From JBCBXA01 sp039816825 (GTDB taxonomy: Bacteria; Pseudomonadota; Alphaproteobacteria; Rhizobiales; Rhizobiaceae), in the NCBI GenBank assembly GCA_039816825.1, contig JBCBXA010000035.1, positions 1-27,693 of the forward strand: a DNA stretch of 27,693 bases. The letters are read 5' to 3'. The notes beneath the pieces were generated by a model. That model saw nothing but the letters and a program-made list of their open reading frames with translations, had not been told where the DNA came from and did not search any database. A program made the translations under genes and the position numbers. Positions 24,091 to 27,693 of the stretch are shown piece by piece (within the stretch, counting starts at the first letter, position 1; each line of letters begins with the position of its first letter).

Positions 24091-26271
24091 TCAACGCCCG
24101 GTCTGCGGCTCGGAATTGGTGGTCACGCCACTGGAGATCTCGGCCAGCTGCTGCGGGTCGAGGAGGGCCGTTGTCTCGGCGAACAATTTGTTCAGCTTCC
24201 TCAGCGAGCGTTCGGTGTTGGTCCCCAGTCCACGCGGGCGCTCCGACACTTCAAAGCCCTCATCCCGGGCAAACGGCGTGGGCAGATTCTGTTCGCCAAT
24301 GAAGGGAATGCTCTTCAACTCGATGTTCTGATGCGCGTAGGTCATGAACTGCTGCCACGTCATGGCGGGCAGTCTACCTCCGGTCAGCCGAGCGGTCGCT
24401 GAGAAATCGTCATTGCCATACCAGACCGCGGCAACATAATTGCCCGTGTAACCCACAAACCAGGCGTCTCGATAGGCCTGTGTCGTGCCAGTTTTGCCCG
24501 CAGCCGGAATGCCTGCCAGCGCGGCGCGACGTGCGGTGCCAATTTGTGGCACCTGCACCAGAACCTCATTCATGGAGGTCACGGCTTCTTCGCTGAGAAT
24601 TCGCTCAGGGGCAGGGCGACTGGACTCAAAATCCCAGACCAGTGAGCCGTCCTCGCGGCGCAATTGCGTGATGCCGTGCCGGTGTGGAGCGAACCCTCCA
24701 TTGGCGAAAACGGAATAGCCGGTGGCCTGGTCCAGCACCGTCATTTCATTGACGCCTAGTGCCATGGGCGGGAAGGGGACGATGTTGGCCTCGACACCCA
24801 TGCGTTTTGTCAGGGCGGCAATCTCTTCGCGCACGGAACGTTTGGCCGATAGCCGAACAGGTACCGTGTTGATGCTTTTGATCAGCGCTGTGGCTGCAGT
24901 CGTCCGACCCCGGAAGCTGCGGCCATAGTTCTGCGGCGACCAGTTGCCGATGCGGATCGGGGCATCGAGGACCCGGCTTTCAGGCTTGAGTCCATTCTCC
25001 ATGGCGTGGGCATAGATGTAGGGTTTGAAAGATGAGCCGGGCTGTCGCTTGGCGCTGGTTGCCCGATTGAACTGGCTCTCGCCATAGTCCCGACCGCCGA
25101 CAACGGCGCGCACAGCACCGTTCGGATCCATAACAACCATGGACGCCTGGGTGACCCGGAAGCCCTTTCCGTACTGCCGCAGATGGCTTTCGATTGCGTT
25201 TTCAGCCGCCCTTTGCAAGTTGAGATCAATGGTGGTTTTGGCGATCAGGTTACGTTCGCCCAAGCCGCGCGCCGTCTCTCTGACTTCATCGAAGGCCCAG
25301 TCGAGGAAATAGTCAGGCTGAGACAAGTCGCCACGATAGATCGCCGCAGCCGGTCGACGCCTCGCTTCCACCACCTGACCTTCCGTGACGAAGTTGGCCT
25401 CCACCATGTTCGTCAGCACCTCATTGGCGCGAGCCCGGGCGTTTGGCAGGTTCACATGCGGAGCAAATTTGGTTGGAGCCTTGAAGAGGCCCGCCAGCAT
25501 CGCACCTTCGGCCATGCTGATCGATTTTATGCTCTTTCCAAAATAGAACTCCGCAGCGGCCTGAACGCCGAAATTGCCGCCGCCCATATAGGCGCGGTCA
25601 AGATAGAGCTGCAGGATCTCTTTTTTGGAGAGGTTGAACTCCAGCCAGACCGACAGGAACGCCTCGTTGATCTTGCGTTCCAGCGAGCGTTCATTGGTCA
25701 GGAAGACGTTCTTGGCCAGCTGCTGTGTGATTGTGGAGCCACCTTGCACTACGGCGTTCGCCCGGGCGTTCTCATACAGTGCGCGTATCAGACCTTGCGG
25801 ATCGACCCCGTAATGCTCGAAGAATCGGCGATCCTCCGTCGCCAGCACGGCTTTCACGAAATGATCAGGCAGGTCTTCAAGCTGGGCCACGGGTCGCTGG
25901 CGAATTCCCCGTTCGCCGATCTGATTGCCGTAGCGATCAAGGAAGGTGACGGAGAACTCATCCTGGGCCAGCCAGTCCCCCTCTGTGCGCTCCATAGCTG
26001 GAATGGCGAGAGCCAGAAGCAGCGTCGCTCCCACCAGCCCCACGGTTGCGCTCTCGCTGCCCAGTTCTGCGAGAATTCGCTTGAAACCATAGACCCGAAA
26101 CCGCCGAAAGAAGATGACCACATCTTCCCAGAAGTCGCCGCCGGATGCGAATGCCTGATAGAGCGTCGTGTCGATCCACGCATCGATGGCGAGCATGGCC
26201 CGACCAAGCCAGCCGCGGCGGCGTTCCGGTCGGCTCGTTTCCAGCGGATCGTTTCGTCTCTGCTTCATCAT
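24091..26271 (-). CDS. Class A penicillin-binding protein (bifunctional transglycosylase/transpeptidase)
   Basis: A 726-residue inner-membrane enzyme that polymerises lipid II and crosslinks peptidoglycan in the periplasm. A cytosolic basic N-terminus precedes a membrane helix (ATVGLVGATLLLALAIPAM, about 75-95). The GT51 domain has ATEDRRFFEHYGVD with catalytic Glu146, GGSTITQQLAKN and RKINEAFLSVWLE. The transpeptidase domain has the SxxK motif S413-S-F-K416, SIN (466-468) and KTGT (593-596). The C-terminal tail (about 630-726) is a loose extension. The frame opens at a TTG (26307), but ATG 26271 is preferred. Type resembles the rhizobial PBP1 group that lacks the large OB insert of E. coli PBP1A. 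Followed directly by DUF1214 and DUF1254 genes. Confidence 0.94.
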   Translation of the reverse strand: MMKQRRNDPLETSRPERRRGWLGRAMLAIDAWIDTTLYQAFASGGDFWEDVVIFFRRFRVYGFKRILAELGSESATVGLVGATLLLALAIPAMERTEGDWLAQDEFSVTFLDRYGNQIGERGIRQRPVAQLEDLPDHFVKAVLATEDRRFFEHYGVDPQGLIRALYENARANAVVQGGSTITQQLAKNVFLTNERSLERKINEAFLSVWLEFNLSKKEILQLYLDRAYMGGGNFGVQAAAEFYFGKSIKSISMAEGAMLAGLFKAPTKFAPHVNLPNARARANEVLTNMVEANFVTEGQVVEARRRPAAAIYRGDLSQPDYFLDWAFDEVRETARGLGERNLIAKTTIDLNLQRAAENAIESHLRQYGKGFRVTQASMVVMDPNGAVRAVVGGRDYGESQFNRATSAKRQPGSSFKPYIYAHAMENGLKPESRVLDAPIRIGNWSPQNYGRSFRGRTTAATALIKSINTVPVRLSAKRSVREEIAALTKRMGVEANIVPFPPMALGVNEMTVLDQATGYSVFANGGFAPHRHGITQLRREDGSLVWDFESSRPAPERILSEEAVTSMNEVLVQVPQIGTARRAALAGIPAAGKTGTTQAYRDAWFVGYTGNYVAAVWYGNDDFSATARLTGGRLPAMTWQQFMTYAHQNIELKSIPFIGEQNLPTPFARDEGFEVSERPRGLGTNTERSLRKLNKLFAETTALLDPQQLAEISSGVTTNSEPQTGR

Positions 26272-26367
26272 CACAGGCTTGCGTTGGTCAGCTTGACCTT
26301 GGATCAATTAGTTGGTCTGCCATCCTTCTACCATCCAAACCGCCAGAAGAAAGGCGCAGCAGCACCA

Positions 26368-26865
26368 TTGTCGCAACGTCGTGAACACCCCAGACAAGAC
26401 CAGCCAAGCGCATCAACTTCCTCGCAAGAGCGATTTTGGGAAGGCAAAACGCTGGAAGAACTCAGTTCCGATGAGTGGGAAGCGCTTTGCGATGGCTGTG
26501 GCAAATGCTGCCTGAACAAGCTTGAACATTGGGAAACCGGTGAGATTTTCTGGACCAATGTGGCGTGCCAGCTCTTCGATGACGGGGACTGCCGATGTTC
26601 GAACTATGCCAACAGGTTTGCCACGGTTCCCGATTGCGTCCGTCTCACTCCGCAGGTCGTGCGAGATGTCACCTGGTTACCCTCTACGTGCGCATATGTG
26701 CGCGTCCGAGACGGCTTGGACTTGCCGGACTGGCACTATCTGAAAACGGGTGATCGCATGTCGGTTCATCGTGCCGACGCGTCGGCTCAGGACAAGACTG
26801 TTTCAGAACAACATGTTACAGTGGAAGAGTATGAGGACTTTCTGGTCGAGATAGAGGATCTCTGA
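26368..26865 (+). CDS. YcgN/UPF0260 family cysteine-cluster protein
   Basis: About 165 residues with the YcgN pattern: FWEGKTLEELSSDEWEALCD, CDGCGKCCLNKLEHWETGE, TNVACQLFDDGDCRCSNYAN, VPDCVRLTPQVV, WLPSTCAYVRVRDGLDLPDW. Clustered cysteines suggest metal or Fe-S binding; the family is functionally uncharacterised. Translation start is uncertain: this frame has no ATG or GTG between the PBP gene start and the conserved domain, and TTG 26368 is the nearest plausible codon (AAAGG about 14 bases upstream). Another reading is a GTG at 26381 in a different frame (see findings). Divergent from the PBP gene, alone in its direction. Confidence 0.85.
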   Translation: MSQRREHPRQDQPSASTSSQERFWEGKTLEELSSDEWEALCDGCGKCCLNKLEHWETGEIFWTNVACQLFDDGDCRCSNYANRFATVPDCVRLTPQVVRDVTWLPSTCAYVRVRDGLDLPDWHYLKTGDRMSVHRADASAQDKTVSEQHVTVEEYEDFLVEIEDL

Positions 26866-26918
26866 AAGAAAATAAAAATTATAGGAATATTTTCCCAGTG
26901 TTATATTTGACAAACCAG

Positions 26919-27128
26919 CTAGCGAGCGTTCGCCCATTCTAGAATTTGGGCGCAAAAGACGTTCACAGACGGGTGCCGGATAACGGGGGCGTTTTCCCCG
27001 TCTGGGGTGAACTCCCAAATGGCGTCCGTCTCGTCGGTGCTGAACTGACCAAGATACTCACCATCCTTTGTGACAACAGAGCCATCGGGTAAGCAGTTGA
27101 TATCGTATTTTAGCGCCGCCTCATCCAT
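26919..27128 (-). CDS. Small hypothetical protein (69 aa)
   Basis: A 69-residue acidic protein (MDEAALKYDINCLPDGSVVT start, VIRHPSVNVFCAQILEWANA near the end). The predicted strand-rich middle KDGEYLGQFSTDETDAIWEF has the look of a small folded domain. Its ATG overlaps the stop of the upstream 57-aa gene by 8 bp (27121-27128, ATGGATGA), strongly suggesting a coupled pair. Function unknown. Convergent with the YcgN-type gene; the 53-bp gap shows no clear terminator. Confidence 0.6.
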   Translation of the reverse strand: MDEAALKYDINCLPDGSVVTKDGEYLGQFSTDETDAIWEFTPDGENAPVIRHPSVNVFCAQILEWANAR

Positions 27129-27294
27129 TTTTGGCGGGCTTCTCTTTGCTCGGCTTGTCGCTCTTATCCGCGTCCGCTGGCTTCACGATCCTGCGCAGAT
27201 CGCTTTCAAACCGTTCCGTGCTTTCGTCAGCCTCTAGGTCGCGGGCCGCTTGGCGGAACTTGTCGATTTGGCTTTTTCTGCTTTCTTCGTTCAT
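27121..27294 (-). CDS. Small charged protein (57 aa)
   Basis: A 57-residue protein, MNEESRKSQIDKFRQAARDL at the start, then EADESTERFESDLRRIVK and a Lys/Pro/Asp tail ending AKNG. The pattern FRQAARDLEADES..RFE..LR.IVK is one I recall in small alphaproteobacterial proteins of unknown role. Read from the minus strand; the ATG is at 27292-27294 with GGGG 6-9 bases ahead. Its start is only 9 bp from the ATG of the divergent DUF3800 gene (27304), so promoters must overlap coding sequence. Coupled to the 69-aa gene downstream. Confidence 0.6.
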   Translation of the reverse strand: MNEESRKSQIDKFRQAARDLEADESTERFESDLRRIVKPADADKSDKPSKEKPAKNG

Positions 27295-27303
27295 ATCGAC
27301 CCC

Positions 27304-27621
27304 ATGAGTTATGATTACGTTGCTTACATAGATGAAGCGGGAGACCCAGGCTTAAAGAAAGCCCGTCCGATAGATGAAAAAGGGGCCACAGAGTGGCTCA
27401 ACGTGTCATGTTTTCTTGTACGTGAACCAAATTTTGGCTGCGAGCCTGTTTGGCTAAAAGATACGCTCGAAGATATCGGCATCCGCCAGCGATCTGACCT
27501 ACACTTCAGAGATCTCAGCCCCACAAGAAAGCGCAGAGTTTGCGAACTGGTTAGTGATCTTCCAGTTCGGTATTTTGTGGTCTCCTCTAACAAAAGAAAC
27601 ATGAAAGGTCATCGTGTCTAG
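27304..27621 (+). pseudogene. DUF3800 domain protein, truncated at an 80-bp inverted-repeat unit
   Basis: The N-terminal 105 residues of a DUF3800 protein: YDYVAYIDEAGDPGLKKARP has the acidic YIDEAGDPG motif that opens the RNase H-like fold of this family, followed by EWLNVSCFLVREPNFG, LHFRDLSPTRKRRV and YFVVSSNKRNMKGHR. Complete members are usually well over 200 residues and continue past the NKRNMKGHR block. Here the frame meets TAG at 27619-27621, within the first arm of a perfect 10-bp inverted repeat, so the gene seems cut by an insertion; the rest is not in the window. DUF3800 proteins are often in phage or defence-type islands. A longer frame start at 27250 is rejected because it lies inside the 57-aa gene. 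Confidence 0.7.
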
Positions 27622-27693
27622 CCATGCCAAATCCCCCTCTCGCCGCCAATGTAATGGCCCAGTTCTAGGGGGGAAGGACAGGGGGCTAGACAC
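27614..27693. repeat. 80-bp imperfect palindrome, possible IS/MITE ends
   Basis: GTGTCTAGCC (27614-27623) and GGCTAGACAC (27684-27693) are perfect inverted repeats, and inner CCCCCT (about 27633) and AGGGGGG (about 27667) add to the symmetry. The TGTCTAG...CTAGACA ends look like insertion sequence termini. It interrupts DUF3800 and coincides exactly with the window end, so it may be a whole small element or two IS ends in contact. Confidence 0.55.

Noticed and set aside
25183..26367. Long plus-strand extension upstream of the YcgN-type domain
   Set aside because: This part is antisense to the PBP gene, whose motifs are clear; only the segment after about 26368 resembles a protein family.
1..27693. 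CRISPR arrays, tRNA, rRNA, prophage genes
   Set aside because: No regularly spaced repeats, cloverleaf-like or rRNA-like segments, and no integrase or phage structural genes were found by reading the sequence.

Overview
The window looks like a chromosomal contig from an alphaproteobacterium, most likely a Hyphomicrobiales/Parvibaculales-type organism; the order is an inference. The supporting signs are an imuA-imuB-dnaE2 mutagenesis cassette with the alphaproteobacterial LexA box (GTTC-N7-GTTC), a CtrA-type site (TTAA-N7-TTAA), DUF2336, DUF1491 and DUF6456 proteins, a DUF1214/DUF1254 pair and a rhizobial-style class A PBP. GC content is fairly high by eye. Both window ends cut through genes or repeats: the first gene lacks its 5' end, and the last 80 bases are an inverted-repeat unit that stops a DUF3800 gene.

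Layout. 1-1806: 3' part of an adenine deaminase, convergent with two overlapping VOC (glyoxalase-superfamily) genes. 1948-5646: a large four-PAS hybrid histidine kinase with two receiver domains, ending at a strong bidirectional terminator shared with a convergent GGDEF/EAL gene (5781-7154). 7291-14106 (minus): the complete SOS mutagenesis operon imuA-imuB-dnaE2 with an overlapping LexA box. 14349-15640 (plus, divergent): a short DnaA-C-terminal-like HTH protein overlapping a DUF6456 protein by one base. 15659-16787 (minus): sufE, a 263-bp MITE-like element with 31-bp imperfect terminal inverted repeats, and a small DUF5330-like exported protein. 17254-20171 (plus): membrane histidine kinase, peptidoglycan-binding protein and DUF1491 protein. 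20187-22812: a DUF2336 protein diverging across a CtrA-type site from a 68-aa protein and a lipoprotein. 22826-26271 (minus): class A PBP, DUF1214 and DUF1254, tightly packed. 26368-26865: a YcgN-type cysteine-cluster protein. 26919-27693: two small overlapping minus-strand genes starting 9 bp from an oppositely oriented, truncated DUF3800 gene.

Most of the window is ordinary core or lineage-conserved chromosome: signalling, SOS mutagenesis, Fe-S supply and envelope building. The less explained parts are the GGTCCTGACCC/GGGTCAGGACCC palindrome family, found four times at gene ends and twice as the ends of a MITE-like element; the HTH/DUF6456 pair with an inverted repeat in front; long insertions just before the conserved C-terminal tails of both ImuB and DnaE2; and the DUF3800/small-protein divergent module broken by an 80-bp inverted repeat at the window end. 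No tRNA, rRNA, CRISPR array or full transposase gene was seen.
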